A stretch of DNA of 64,000 nucleotides from an uncultured Oscillospiraceae bacterium (GCA_905197685.1 CAJJZS010000002.1:1-64000), one strand, 5' to 3'. Numbered from the stretch's first letter, positions 24,584 through 34,013 are shown. Made by a program: numbers and translations. The notes: generated from the letters alone by a model not told the origin.

Positions 24584-26011
24584 TTACTCATGTTTAATTG
24601 CTTCCAAAGCGGAAATTTTAACAGCGCGGTTTGCCGGATAAAATCCCGAAACCAAGCCGATAATGGTAGAAAAAACAATCGCTGCCACAATCAGCCACGG
24701 AGGAATCATGGAAAGCTGCGTGCTGCCGCCCACCATTCCCATTCCGCCCATCATTCCGGAAAGAAAACCGCCGTTTTCTCCGCCTAGGCTGCCGGTCATC
24801 GCCATATAGTTGAGTACCTTTGAAATCAGCATACTGATACCGACTCCCGCTACTCCTCCGCAAAAACCGATTAAACCCGCTTCCATCAAAAATACAACGC
24901 GGATATTGCCGATTTTACAGCCCAACACCTTCATTACGCCAATTTCCCTGGTTCTTTCATAAATAGACATAATCATGGTGTTGGTGATGCCGATTGCCGC
25001 TACCAACAAAGAAATTGCCGCAAGGCTTCCCAAAAACAACTGTTGCTGCTGCATTTGTTTTTGCATCGGCTCACGAACAGAATCCAAAGAATAGGTTTCA
25101 AACCCCATATCCTGAATCATTTTATCTACCTGAGATACCAGGTCAATATTTTCAACCTTTACTTTTACCTGAGTATAATTGCTTAGTGTGTCCTCGGTAG
25201 ATTGCTGCCCCTGTTTATTATCGCGTATTTTGTTGACGCGCTTATATTCTTTATACAGTTCCCGCAATTCCCGCACATCAATAAAGGAACCGTAGCCGGT
25301 TTCCCAACCCAGGCTGTTATTTTCCTGAAGGATACCCGTTACATGAACTTCTCTGGTAACAGTCGGATATTTCGGTTCTCCCTTATCGTCATACTCCATT
25401 GATTCCAGCTTCATAGTCATTTTATCCTGAACCGGATTGACAAACGGATCGGGTATTTTTCCGTTTTCATCGGGATAAGGGCTGACCTGATTGTTTCTCC
25501 AACTGCGTTTGGTATCGGTAAAATCGTACGCTGCCTGACTGCCCATCATAATGTTGACCGTCTTTTTCGGATTGGAGCTGGCTGTCAGCAATTCTCCCTG
25601 CTGAACCTCATAACCGAAATACGGAAGCGCGTCGGAATAAACCGCTGTCATATTATACATCTGCATTTCGTAGCGGTCATTTCTTCCCGAGGTAATCTTC
25701 ATATTCATATTCGGCAGATTAGCAAAAGGGGTAACTGCCACCACACCCTCCAGCTGAGAAATTTGAGTAAGCGTTGTATCGTCCAGTTTGGGTTTATCCT
25801 TTGAACTTCCGTAATTTTGAATGGTGATCTGGGTCAAATCCCCCATCTGAGCAAGCGATTCTTCCATCGCCTGCGTCATCGCCAATCCCAGAGAAATCAT
25901 CACCACAATCGCGCAGGTTCCGACCACAACGCCGGTCATGGTCAACAGCGTTCTTGCCTTGCGGCGGAGCAGATTTCTCATTGTCATGGATATTAAATCA
26001 AACAGTTTCAT
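24584..26011 (-). CDS. MacB/FtsX-type ABC permease
   Basis: A 475-residue permease. An N-terminal helix (about 15-40) with the NLLRRKARTLLTMTGVVVG start is followed by a large extracytoplasmic MacB-type domain (about 45-320). Three helices then occur at about 330-355, 380-415 and 440-465. The loop before the last helix is Gly/Met-rich (GGFLSGMMGGMGMVGG). MacB-type proteins transduce mechanical force across the membrane, not classical transport. The start at 26011 overlaps the preceding exported-protein gene by 14 bases, so the three genes form one complex. No MacA-like adaptor is encoded; the CARDB-like protein takes its place. Confidence 0.9.
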   Translation of the reverse strand: MKLFDLISMTMRNLLRRKARTLLTMTGVVVGTCAIVVMISLGLAMTQAMEESLAQMGDLTQITIQNYGSSKDKPKLDDTTLTQISQLEGVVAVTPFANLPNMNMKITSGRNDRYEMQMYNMTAVYSDALPYFGYEVQQGELLTASSNPKKTVNIMMGSQAAYDFTDTKRSWRNNQVSPYPDENGKIPDPFVNPVQDKMTMKLESMEYDDKGEPKYPTVTREVHVTGILQENNSLGWETGYGSFIDVRELRELYKEYKRVNKIRDNKQGQQSTEDTLSNYTQVKVKVENIDLVSQVDKMIQDMGFETYSLDSVREPMQKQMQQQQLFLGSLAAISLLVAAIGITNTMIMSIYERTREIGVMKVLGCKIGNIRVVFLMEAGLIGFCGGVAGVGISMLISKVLNYMAMTGSLGGENGGFLSGMMGGMGMVGGSTQLSMIPPWLIVAAIVFSTIIGLVSGFYPANRAVKISALEAIKHE

Positions 26012-27884
26012 CGTCGTCCTCGAATTCTGCTGCTGCTTTGCGTTTCTTAATGACTGTCATCGCAATCAGAATAACAACGATACAGCCGCCTCCGACCACT
26101 ACCCACATCTGCCAGCTGTTTGGATTTTTGACCTGCTGCCAAAATCCCGCTCCGGAATCTCCGACCGTTTCCGCGCCGTCCATTCCGTCCATGCCGCCCA
26201 TATCCATACCGCCCATTACCATATTTCCTGCCATCATATCGTCCTGAAGAGCTTCATTGATGGTGGTGGCAAACGGAACGCTGACTGTGCGCACATTTCC
26301 TGCCGCATCTTCATAGGAATAGGCAATTTCGCCGTTCAGCGGACCTGCGGTATCGGGAATGATAGAAAATTCAACATCGCCCGAGGCGCCCGCCGCTACA
26401 TTGCCGATATGGTTAATTTTGCCTGCCCCGTTAAAATCGCCGACCAAGGTTGCCGAAAGGTTGTAAATTTCTCCGCGGCTTTTGTTGACATATTTTCCGG
26501 TAATGTAAATTTCTTCTCCTACCGTACTTTCCAGCAAATCTTCTACCGGGTCTGCCTCAAAGCGATCCGGCTGAAGGGTGGGAACCGAAATTTGCTGGCT
26601 CATTTCCCCCTTTTGGCGGGTTCCGTTTACTACATACTCATAGCTGAACGATACGTCAATCGGATGAGTTTTTGCCTCTGCGTTGGGCAGAACGGATACT
26701 GTCACTGTCTTTTCAAAGGTATCGCTTTTATTGATAATCGGGAGGTAAAAGACATTGGTAGAATCCACAATCTGAAGTCCCTCTCCCGGAGCTATCTTGA
26801 TAATAATATTTTCCAAATCAACCTGTTGGCTGGTATTTCGGCAGGAAAAGGTAAGCGGAAATTCCGACCCTGCCGCAATCTGGCTTTGACCGCCGAAGGA
26901 AAATTCCTGCAAAACAAGGTACGGTGTTTCAAAATTGGTGGTTGGCGGGGTATTTTGGTCATCTTCATCTTCGTTTGGTTTTTGATCCCCATTACCATTC
27001 CCACTATTTTGGTCATTGTTTCCGTTCTGGTTATTATTTCCGTTATTGGAGTCGCCGTTTCCGTTTTGGTTGTTATCTTCGTTTTCGTTTCCTCCATTGT
27101 TGTCCTGATTTCCGGTTCCGTCTTTTATCTCCTGACCGTTTGGTTGAAACAGGCTGTGGTTATCCTGCTCTTTATCCAACTGATCTTTATCTCCGTAGGT
27201 TCCGTTATGGGTTAAGCCGGTATCCTTATCGGTAATTGTGGTTTTATCCTTCGGCTTTTTTACCGTTAAATCCAATTTTGCTTTGGTAAAAGTAAAGCTG
27301 AGGGTTACTGTGTGCGTCTTAATATATCGTTTTGGTTTTGCCGTTGTGGTCTTTGTGGTGTAGGGATATTGATAGATGAGGTTCATCTTCATCTCGTTAG
27401 AATCCCGAAACACCACATTGGGCAGGGTAATATCCAAATCAATTTCGTCATCGCTGCCCTTTGAACAGGTAATGCGGTTGGAAAACGCTTCTCCCGTAGA
27501 AGAACCCATATTATACTTTAAATAATAGGAATCCGACCTTGTCTGGGTCATTTCGGAATATTTTCCGGTACCGTCTTCCAAGTGCAGGGTAACATCTACT
27601 CTGCCGTAGTTGGTTTCAATCTCCTGTCCCTCTTCATCTTTGTAAATGACGCGGCTTGCATTAAAACCAATCAGGTCGGAGCCTGCCGCATGGGAAAAGG
27701 TTCCAATCATATTTCCGTCAATATCATAAAAGGTAAGATCCGGCTGCTTGTCGGTGCGTACCGTTTTCTTTTTGGTCACAACCGCCGCATTTGCCACAGT
27801 GGACAAAGCGCCCACCACAACGCCCATCACCATTAGTACTGCCATCAGCAGACAAAACACTCGAACAATTTTCTTTTGCTTCAT
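25998..27884 (-). CDS. Exported CARDB-like protein with C-terminal membrane anchor
   Basis: A 628-residue protein. A signal peptide or anchor lies at residues 8-35. Two beta-rich regions are separated by a low-complexity Asn/Gly/Asp/Gln linker of about 60 residues (roughly 255-320). The second region has the repeated immunoglobulin-like pattern of the COG1361/CARDB class. A Met-rich stretch (about 552-575, eight Met in 22 residues) is followed by one membrane helix (about 590-612) and a short acidic cytoplasmic tail. Its start overlaps the ATPase stop by one base and its end overlaps the permease start. It is probably the extracytoplasmic subunit of this ABC system. Function unknown. Confidence 0.83.
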   Translation of the reverse strand: MKQKKIVRVFCLLMAVLMVMGVVVGALSTVANAAVVTKKKTVRTDKQPDLTFYDIDGNMIGTFSHAAGSDLIGFNASRVIYKDEEGQEIETNYGRVDVTLHLEDGTGKYSEMTQTRSDSYYLKYNMGSSTGEAFSNRITCSKGSDDEIDLDITLPNVVFRDSNEMKMNLIYQYPYTTKTTTAKPKRYIKTHTVTLSFTFTKAKLDLTVKKPKDKTTITDKDTGLTHNGTYGDKDQLDKEQDNHSLFQPNGQEIKDGTGNQDNNGGNENEDNNQNGNGDSNNGNNNQNGNNDQNSGNGNGDQKPNEDEDDQNTPPTTNFETPYLVLQEFSFGGQSQIAAGSEFPLTFSCRNTSQQVDLENIIIKIAPGEGLQIVDSTNVFYLPIINKSDTFEKTVTVSVLPNAEAKTHPIDVSFSYEYVVNGTRQKGEMSQQISVPTLQPDRFEADPVEDLLESTVGEEIYITGKYVNKSRGEIYNLSATLVGDFNGAGKINHIGNVAAGASGDVEFSIIPDTAGPLNGEIAYSYEDAAGNVRTVSVPFATTINEALQDDMMAGNMVMGGMDMGGMDGMDGAETVGDSGAGFWQQVKNPNSWQMWVVVGGGCIVVILIAMTVIKKRKAAAEFEDDDETV

Positions 27885-28810
27885 TACTTCTCCCCATCTT
27901 TCCTTTCTGTTGCTGTCAGCTCCGATTGATTTTCTTGTGCAGGAGCTTCTTCCTCTTCATCCACTACCATATTTTCTGCCTGTTTTGCTCGCTTGTTCTG
28001 CTGCAAATCATCGGGCAAAAGGGTATTCACCACCTCGGACATCGAATCGTCCTGCTCTTCTTCCTCAAAGAAAGCATCTTCCGGCGATTCCTCCGGTTTT
28101 TCCGACGCGCTTTCCGCAATCGACTGATTTTCCCTGTCATCCACCACTTTTCCGTCAATCAGGGTAATGATGCGGTCTGCATACAAGGCAAGTTCTCTGT
28201 CATGGGTAACCAAAACCAAAGTCTGGCTGTTTTTTCGGCACAAACGCACCATCAACTCCATAACTTCCTTTGTTGTTTTTGTGTCCAGGTTGCCTGTCGG
28301 TTCATCGGCAAACACAATTTTGGGTTTTGCAACAAATGCCCTCGCGATTCCCACACGCTGCTGCTGACCGCCGGACATCTGAGCCGGTTTGTGGTGCATT
28401 CTTTTTCCCAGTCCCACCTGTTTGAGAATCACCTTTGCGCGGCGGTTCCTCAATCTTTTGCCGATTCCGCGAAACATCAGCGGCATCGCCACATTTTCCA
28501 ATGCGCTGTATGACTGCAAAAGATTGTAGGACTGAAAAATAAAGCCGACATTCTTTTGTCGAAACTTTGCAAGCTGCCCTTCCGACAAGGCGGAAATGTT
28601 GACGTTGCCAATCAGAACGCGCCCTTTTGTCGGTTTTTCCAAACCTGCCAGCTGATTAAGCAGGGTCGATTTTCCCGAACCGGAAGTACCAAGAATACAG
28701 CAAATCTGTCCTTTTTCAATTTCCAGATTCAGCCCCCCCAACGCAACAACCTTCTCCTTGCCGATTGGGTAAATTTTATAGAGGTTTTCAATTTTTATGA
28801 TTGCCGACAT
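27884..28810 (-). CDS. LolD/MacB-type ABC ATPase with acidic C-terminal tail
   Basis: A 308-residue protein. An ATPase domain (about 1-220) has Walker A GTSGSGKST, signature MSGGQQQR, and Walker B VFADEPTGNLD. This is the LolD/MacB subgroup that pairs with FtsX-type permeases. A tail of about 85 residues is rich in Glu, Asp and Ser and is absent from usual family members. The start at 28810 follows GGGAGGAATGG; further upstream codons lack similarity. It is first in the operon of three. Confidence 0.9.
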   Translation of the reverse strand: MSAIIKIENLYKIYPIGKEKVVALGGLNLEIEKGQICCILGTSGSGKSTLLNQLAGLEKPTKGRVLIGNVNISALSEGQLAKFRQKNVGFIFQSYNLLQSYSALENVAMPLMFRGIGKRLRNRRAKVILKQVGLGKRMHHKPAQMSGGQQQRVGIARAFVAKPKIVFADEPTGNLDTKTTKEVMELMVRLCRKNSQTLVLVTHDRELALYADRIITLIDGKVVDDRENQSIAESASEKPEESPEDAFFEEEEQDDSMSEVVNTLLPDDLQQNKRAKQAENMVVDEEEEAPAQENQSELTATERKDGEK

Positions 28811-28866
28811 TCCATTCCTCCCTTTTAGACGAAAGGAAAAAGCTTCCTTCCGAATGATACAAAAAC

Positions 28867-28895
28867 AGGATAACATAAAGGTTTACGATTGTCAA
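28867..28895 (-). promoter_or_regulatory. Promoter of the ABC-CARDB operon
   Basis: TTGACA (28890-28895) and TATCCT (28867-28872) on the minus strand, 17-base spacer. Confidence 0.7.
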
Positions 28896-28932
28896 GATAT
28901 AGTAGAGCATTATCTCAAAAGCTTCAAAAAAG

Positions 28933-28971
28933 CCCAAAAAATCGGCACGGAAAACAATTTATTCCGTGCCG
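28933..28971 (-). terminator. Terminator of the clpE-like gene
   Basis: CGGCACGGAA (28943-28952) pairs with TTCCGTGCCG (28962-28971). On the minus strand it is followed by ATTTTTT. Confidence 0.9.
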
Positions 28972-29020
28972 AAAGCGCTTTGTTCTTTTTAAAATAACAG
29001 TGTATTAAAACAGCAAATCG

Positions 29021-31432
29021 TTAATCCAAGACATGAAGGACAATCTCGTCGTTTTCCACACCGACTTTAATGCCTGCCGGCTGGTTCTGATAGCGTTCTA
29101 CCAACAACGAACAAATCTTATCCTCAACCTCTTTGCGAATCATGCGGCGCAAATCTCTTGCTCCTCCCTGTTTGCCGTGCGATTTTTCCGCAAGCCAATG
29201 CAGCGTTTCTTCGTCCCACAGACAGGTGATTCCTTTTTCTTCCAGAGGTTCTTTGAGTTCTCCCAACATCAGTTCTGCAATCTTGACAAAATCCTCTTTG
29301 CTCAACGAATTAAACAGAACAATCTCGTCCACTCTGCCCAAAAATTCCGGACGCAAAAACTCAGACAAAGACTGCATCACCTTATCTTTTGCCATGTCCG
29401 CTGCGGATTTATTAAAGCCCAGAGAGGAAGAGCGCTGCTCTGTTCCGCAGTTGGAGGTCATGACAATAACCGTACTTTCAAAGGAAACGATTCTGCCTTG
29501 AGAATCGGTAATCTTTCCTTCGTCCAAAATCTGGAGCAGAATATTCATTACATCAGGGTGCGCTTTTTCAATTTCATCAAACAGGACAACCGAATACGGT
29601 CTTCTTCTTACCTTTTCGGTCAGCTGACCTGCTTCATCATATCCGACATAGCCGGGAGGCGCGCCGATAATGCGTGCCACGCTGTGTTTTTCCATAAATT
29701 CGGACATATCCAAACGGATCAGCGGATTTTGTTTGTCAAACAGTTCTTCCGACAAAGCCTTTACCAGCTCTGTTTTTCCGACTCCGGTCGGTCCGACAAA
29801 GATGAAAGAAGCCGGACGGCGTTTCTTGCTAATCTGAACTCTGGAACGGCGAACCGCTGCGCTTACCAAAGCAATCGCCTCGTCCTGACCGATAACACGC
29901 TGTTTAAGCGCATCTTCCAGACCTGCAACGCGCTGCATCTCCGATTCTCTGATTTTGGTTGCCGGAATTCCGGTCCACAGCTCGATTACTTTTGCAAGAT
30001 CTTCGTCTGTTACCTTCTGTCCCAACGCTTCTTCCTTTATAGCGTCTGCCTGACCCTGAAGCTGCAAAACCTTCGCTTTGTTTTCTGCCAGCTTTTCATA
30101 ATCCACATTTTCTTCCTGTTCCTGTTTTTCAATCGTATTTTGATAAACACGGATTTGACGATTGTATTCGTCATACTGCGCCAAAACTTTGTTCTTTAAG
30201 TTTGCGCAGGAACAAGCCTCGTCCAGCAGGTCGATTGCCTTATCCGGCAGGAAACGGTCATTGATATACCGCTCCGAATACAGTACCGCTTTGCGGGCAA
30301 TCTCATCGGTGACGGTAACGCGGTGGAACTGTTCATAATATCTTTTAATTCCTTTTAAGACTTCGACAGTCTGTTCAATGCTTGGCTGATCCACCTTAAC
30401 CGGCTGGAAGCGGCGTTCCAGAGCGGCATCTTTTTCAATATGCTTTCTGTATTCATCAAAGGTAGTTGCGCCGATAACCTGAATCTCGCCGCGGGAAAGC
30501 GCAGGCTTTAAGATATTTGCCGCATTCATCGAGCCTTCCGAGTCGCCCGCGCCGACCAGACTGTGAACCTCGTCGATAAACAGAATTACATTTCCCGCTT
30601 TGCGAACATCATCAATCAAGCCTTTTACACGGCTTTCAAACTGTCCGCGGAACTGCGTACCCGCTACCAAAGAGGTCATATCCAGCAGATAAAGCTCCTT
30701 TCCCTGAAGCATCGCCGGAACGCTTCCGTCTGCCAGACGCTGCGCAATTCCTTCTGCAATCGCTGTTTTACCGACGCCCGGTTCACCGATTAAACACGGA
30801 TTGTTTTTGGTGCGTCGATTTAAAATCTGAATTACGCGTTCAATTTCCTGATCTCTGCCGACAATGCGGTCAATCTTTCCGTCCTTTGCTTTTCGGGTTA
30901 AATTCTCGCAGTGGGCATCCAGGAACTTAAATTTTTTCTTTTCCTTGTTCTGCTGACGCTTCTCCTTTGAGGAGGAAGAAGCGGACGGCTGAAACGGAAA
31001 CGGAAAAAAGGGCGAATAAGAGTCATCAGGAATATCGTCCATCGCCGGCAGAGTCATCTTCGGGCGATTCTCCCGTTTTTCCGAAGAATCATTGTCCGAA
31101 GAAGCATCCTCCTCTTCCGAGGGTTCTTCTTCCTCCGATTCGCCGCCGTCGCCCATATTGAACATCTGCATAAACGGCATCGACTGCGCGCCGCCCATAT
31201 CAAAGCTGTCCCCAAAGCTGTCCATCAAACTTGTCATCTGATCGTCCATTGCGTCCAGCTGTTCATCGGTAATTCCCATCTTATCCAACAGGTCGGTAAC
31301 CGGTTTAATATTCATTTCCTTTGCGCATTTAATGCAAAGACCTTCGTTTACCGGTTTATCCCCGTCCATACGGGTGATAAAAACAACCGCCATTCTCTTT
31401 TTACATTTTGAACATAACATATTCGGGTCCAT
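29021..31432 (-). CDS. clpE: ClpE-like AAA+ unfoldase with N-terminal zinc finger
   Basis: An 803-residue Hsp100 protein. The N-terminus holds a four-Cys zinc finger (Cys7, Cys10, Cys33, Cys36), as in ClpE, rather than the ClpC N-domain. An acidic, disordered region follows (about 95-165). AAA domain 1 has Walker A GEPGVGKT (216-223). A coiled middle segment covers about 410-465. AAA domain 2 has GPTGVGKT near 550 and IGAPPGYVGY. It unfolds proteins for ClpP. No CtsR heptad repeat was found upstream. The gene could be called ClpC-like by a broader search; the zinc finger argues for ClpE. Confidence 0.87.
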   Translation of the reverse strand: MDPNMLCSKCKKRMAVVFITRMDGDKPVNEGLCIKCAKEMNIKPVTDLLDKMGITDEQLDAMDDQMTSLMDSFGDSFDMGGAQSMPFMQMFNMGDGGESEEEEPSEEEDASSDNDSSEKRENRPKMTLPAMDDIPDDSYSPFFPFPFQPSASSSSKEKRQQNKEKKKFKFLDAHCENLTRKAKDGKIDRIVGRDQEIERVIQILNRRTKNNPCLIGEPGVGKTAIAEGIAQRLADGSVPAMLQGKELYLLDMTSLVAGTQFRGQFESRVKGLIDDVRKAGNVILFIDEVHSLVGAGDSEGSMNAANILKPALSRGEIQVIGATTFDEYRKHIEKDAALERRFQPVKVDQPSIEQTVEVLKGIKRYYEQFHRVTVTDEIARKAVLYSERYINDRFLPDKAIDLLDEACSCANLKNKVLAQYDEYNRQIRVYQNTIEKQEQEENVDYEKLAENKAKVLQLQGQADAIKEEALGQKVTDEDLAKVIELWTGIPATKIRESEMQRVAGLEDALKQRVIGQDEAIALVSAAVRRSRVQISKKRRPASFIFVGPTGVGKTELVKALSEELFDKQNPLIRLDMSEFMEKHSVARIIGAPPGYVGYDEAGQLTEKVRRRPYSVVLFDEIEKAHPDVMNILLQILDEGKITDSQGRIVSFESTVIVMTSNCGTEQRSSSLGFNKSAADMAKDKVMQSLSEFLRPEFLGRVDEIVLFNSLSKEDFVKIAELMLGELKEPLEEKGITCLWDEETLHWLAEKSHGKQGGARDLRRMIRKEVEDKICSLLVERYQNQPAGIKVGVENDEIVLHVLD

Positions 31433-31514
31433 CTATTTATAAAACATCCTTTCTGTTTCAGATGTATCTTCTGTTTTTCGACAGAAATATTCTTTCTCAA
31501 TAGATCATTATACA

Positions 31515-31544
31515 ACTATAATATGAATAATTCATGAAGTACAA
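31515..31544 (-). promoter_or_regulatory. Promoter of clpE-like gene with a dyad in the spacer
   Basis: TTGTAC (31539-31544) and TATAGT (31515-31520) on the minus strand, 18-base spacer. The spacer contains the inverted repeat ATGAAT-N-ATTCAT (31523-31535), a plausible repressor site. It matches neither the CtsR nor the CIRCE consensus. Confidence 0.45.
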
Positions 31545-31567
31545 ATATCTAATTTACTACGCCTGCT

Positions 31568-32272
31568 CTACAAAAATAGAGAAAGCGGGTCAAAGGTATA
31601 TATTTTACTCAAAATCAGCGTGTTTAAAATCAGCTCCTGATTGCAGTATTTCATACCTCCGATAAAGTAAAACACCAGCTTTAACGCAACGCAAACCAGG
31701 TAAAGGTTCAGCCCCGCCTGCAGCAACCCTGCCACTCCGCCGAAAAAGCGGTCGATGGGCGCAAGAATCGGCGAACGAAACACAAAATGAACTGCCGAGG
31801 TCAGCATCTTTACAATCAGACCAAACAAAGCAAAGAACAAAGTGAACAGTACAACGGACACAAATCCTTTGACTGCCGGTCCGATTACGCTTTGCTCCAA
31901 TGCCGAAACCAACTCGGTAACACCGTTGGATAAAGCCTGCGTAATGCTGTCTAAATCAATTCCCATCTTTAAAATGTTGGCAGAAAGCTGCGGAAGCCCC
32001 TCCAATCCCGCCTGAAGCTGGGAAACAATCTCGGCTGCCTGCCCTCCTTGCAGATTGCTGTTTAAAAAAGCGACAACCTCCGTTTTTAAAAAGCTGTTGT
32101 AAACGATTTCCGCAGCGTTTTTGGATAAAAACACCGCGCCGAAAAAGGCGGCAAACTGCCCGATTAAGCGCACAATGCCGGTAGCAAATCCCCGCTGAGA
32201 GCTGCGCGCTATCGTTATCAAAATAATAAGTACCGCCGCTAAATCATACAGCAGCACAATCAACTGATTCAT
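31568..32272 (-). CDS. CvpA family membrane protein
   Basis: A 234-residue CvpA-type protein with about four or five membrane segments. The family start RSSQRGFATGIVRLIGQFAAFFGA is at about residues 23-46. CvpA proteins are linked to colicin V production and, in Firmicutes, to envelope maintenance; the mechanism is unknown. It is 21 bases downstream of the DUF5711-like gene and 135 bases before the clpE-like gene. Confidence 0.85.
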   Translation of the reverse strand: MNQLIVLLYDLAAVLIILITIARSSQRGFATGIVRLIGQFAAFFGAVFLSKNAAEIVYNSFLKTEVVAFLNSNLQGGQAAEIVSQLQAGLEGLPQLSANILKMGIDLDSITQALSNGVTELVSALEQSVIGPAVKGFVSVVLFTLFFALFGLIVKMLTSAVHFVFRSPILAPIDRFFGGVAGLLQAGLNLYLVCVALKLVFYFIGGMKYCNQELILNTLILSKIYTFDPLSLFL

Positions 32273-32293
32273 ACTGTTCCTCCTGCGTTTTAT

Positions 32294-34006
32294 TTAGGAA
32301 ACCGGTCGGCGGGAAGAAAAGATCGGCTCGTCTTCTTTGGATTCCTCTTTTTTCTGTTCTTCCGACTGTTCCGATTTGTCCTCTTTTGCTTGCTGCGCGC
32401 GGTCGGAAGATGATTCTTCCCGATTGCTTTCTTCCTCTTTGTCCGACTTATCTTGAGAAGCCGCCGGTCTGGAGGACGGTTTTTCCTTTGGCGGATTGAT
32501 GTCATCCTCGTTGGAAAAATCCGGCTGCATATCTTCATTTTGGATTGGAATCCGCTCCGGTTCCTGATTTAACGCGCCGTTCGGCTCATCAATATCCGGT
32601 TCATGGTCTTGCTCTACCGGACTTTTTTCCGGCTCGGGAGGCGTTTCTTCCGACTCCTCGTCCTCTCTTTCAATAAAGCCTTCCTCATAAACCGTTTCTT
32701 TGGATTCTCCGACGGTCGGCTCCTCTTCTTCGGAAGATTCCGGGTTATCCTTCATTCCGTTCAGAATTCCTTCCAGCAAATCCAAATCTTCCTGACTCTG
32801 CGCCGGCTGTTCGCCGTCCGGAAGCTGCTGTTGTTCTCCTGCCCCAAACAGAGCAAATTTAGAAGGCTGCGGCATCGGCAGACGGTTGATTTCTGTTGTT
32901 GTCATGGTGTAAACCGAGTTTCCGATTGGCTGAATATCGTAGTACGCTTCCTCCCCTTCCTGTCGGATAAAGGAACAATCATAGGCGCTGTAAGAGTACA
33001 GCGCAGAGCTTCCCAGCACCAAAATGGTGTTGTTGTATGCTTTTAACTTTTGCAGACTGTCGGTTACCGTTGCGGTTCCCTTTAAGGTAAAAAAGTCATC
33101 CGCTACCGAAGCTAAGGTATATTTTCTGTCCTGCTCATAATTTCCGAACAATAGGGCGATTCCGTCCTCATACATGGAGTAAGCTGCCAAAGCCTGCCCC
33201 TTATAATCAAACTGCCCTGCTATCTTTCCGTCGGAAGAAAGCAAAAATGCGCTGCGGTCGGTAACGCACCGTAAATTGCTGCCGTCAAATTCCAACTCCA
33301 AAACAAGCTGATTTGCCAGCTCATAGCGATACTGCTCTTTTCCGTTTTTTAAAACGGTAATCGCATTTTTCAGTTCCCCTTCCTCTACATAGGAGGAGGC
33401 GATTGCCAGCAAAGAACCGTTGTCCGAAAGAGAAAGCGCCGTTACCGCATAGTCGGTTTTCCAGACATATTGTTCCCTCTGTCGGGAATCCATCATCAAA
33501 ACCTGAGTCTGCGCCGTTTCTGTTTGGGTTGCAATCGCAATACAGCCGTTTTGCGAAATATCCCCGCAGCGGATTGCGCTGTCGGTTTTTCCGCTGTAAA
33601 ACAGGTTGTTTCTGCTGTATGCCGCATAAGTTTTGGAACCGCGGTCATAATTAAGCAGCATCGAGCCGCTGGTTTCTACCTGCGGGTTTCCCATGCGGTG
33701 CTGCGCGCTGTATACCTGACTGCCGCTGGTATTATAAAAATAAATGGTTGTTTCGTTTAAGATAACCAGATTGCTTTTGTTCTGGTACATTCCCTTAATT
33801 TTGCCGCCGGGCGCGTCAATCGGATATCCCGGTCCGCCCTTTATCATATCCAAAACGGCAGAAAATCCGATAAAGTCGGGGGTGTTTACCAGACTGGACA
33901 AAAAGTAAGTTCCCATCAAAACTGCCGCAATCAACGCAGCCAGTTTTAAAATTCTTTTTCTGGCTTGCCTGCGTTTTAACGATTTAAAATCTGTTACATT
34001 TGCCAT
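32294..34006 (-). CDS. DUF5711-like membrane-anchored beta-propeller protein
   Basis: A 570-residue protein. A single membrane helix (about 20-42) anchors a beta-rich domain (about 55-370) whose repeats resemble WD40/PQQ-like propeller blades. The last 190 residues are acidic, Ser/Glu/Pro-rich and probably disordered, and hold the EEEPTVGES string also seen in the protein at 54162-55046. DUF5711 proteins occur widely in Clostridia next to CvpA, as here, with no known function. The gene is in the truA operon. Confidence 0.8.
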   Translation of the reverse strand: MANVTDFKSLKRRQARKRILKLAALIAAVLMGTYFLSSLVNTPDFIGFSAVLDMIKGGPGYPIDAPGGKIKGMYQNKSNLVILNETTIYFYNTSGSQVYSAQHRMGNPQVETSGSMLLNYDRGSKTYAAYSRNNLFYSGKTDSAIRCGDISQNGCIAIATQTETAQTQVLMMDSRQREQYVWKTDYAVTALSLSDNGSLLAIASSYVEEGELKNAITVLKNGKEQYRYELANQLVLELEFDGSNLRCVTDRSAFLLSSDGKIAGQFDYKGQALAAYSMYEDGIALLFGNYEQDRKYTLASVADDFFTLKGTATVTDSLQKLKAYNNTILVLGSSALYSYSAYDCSFIRQEGEEAYYDIQPIGNSVYTMTTTEINRLPMPQPSKFALFGAGEQQQLPDGEQPAQSQEDLDLLEGILNGMKDNPESSEEEEPTVGESKETVYEEGFIEREDEESEETPPEPEKSPVEQDHEPDIDEPNGALNQEPERIPIQNEDMQPDFSNEDDINPPKEKPSSRPAASQDKSDKEEESNREESSSDRAQQAKEDKSEQSEEQKKEESKEDEPIFSSRRPVS

Positions 34007-34013
34007 TCTGCCG

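Noticed and set aside
25938..27215. Long plus-strand frame opposite the CARDB-like protein
   Set aside because: It arises from the repetitive linker codons read backwards and has no start signal.
29033..30199. Long plus-strand frame opposite the clpE-like gene
   Set aside because: It mirrors a strongly conserved AAA+ gene and has no ribosome site.
31433..31567. CtsR or CIRCE heat-shock site upstream of the clpE-like gene
   Set aside because: Neither the GGTCAAA heptad repeat nor the TTAGCACTC inverted repeat is present.
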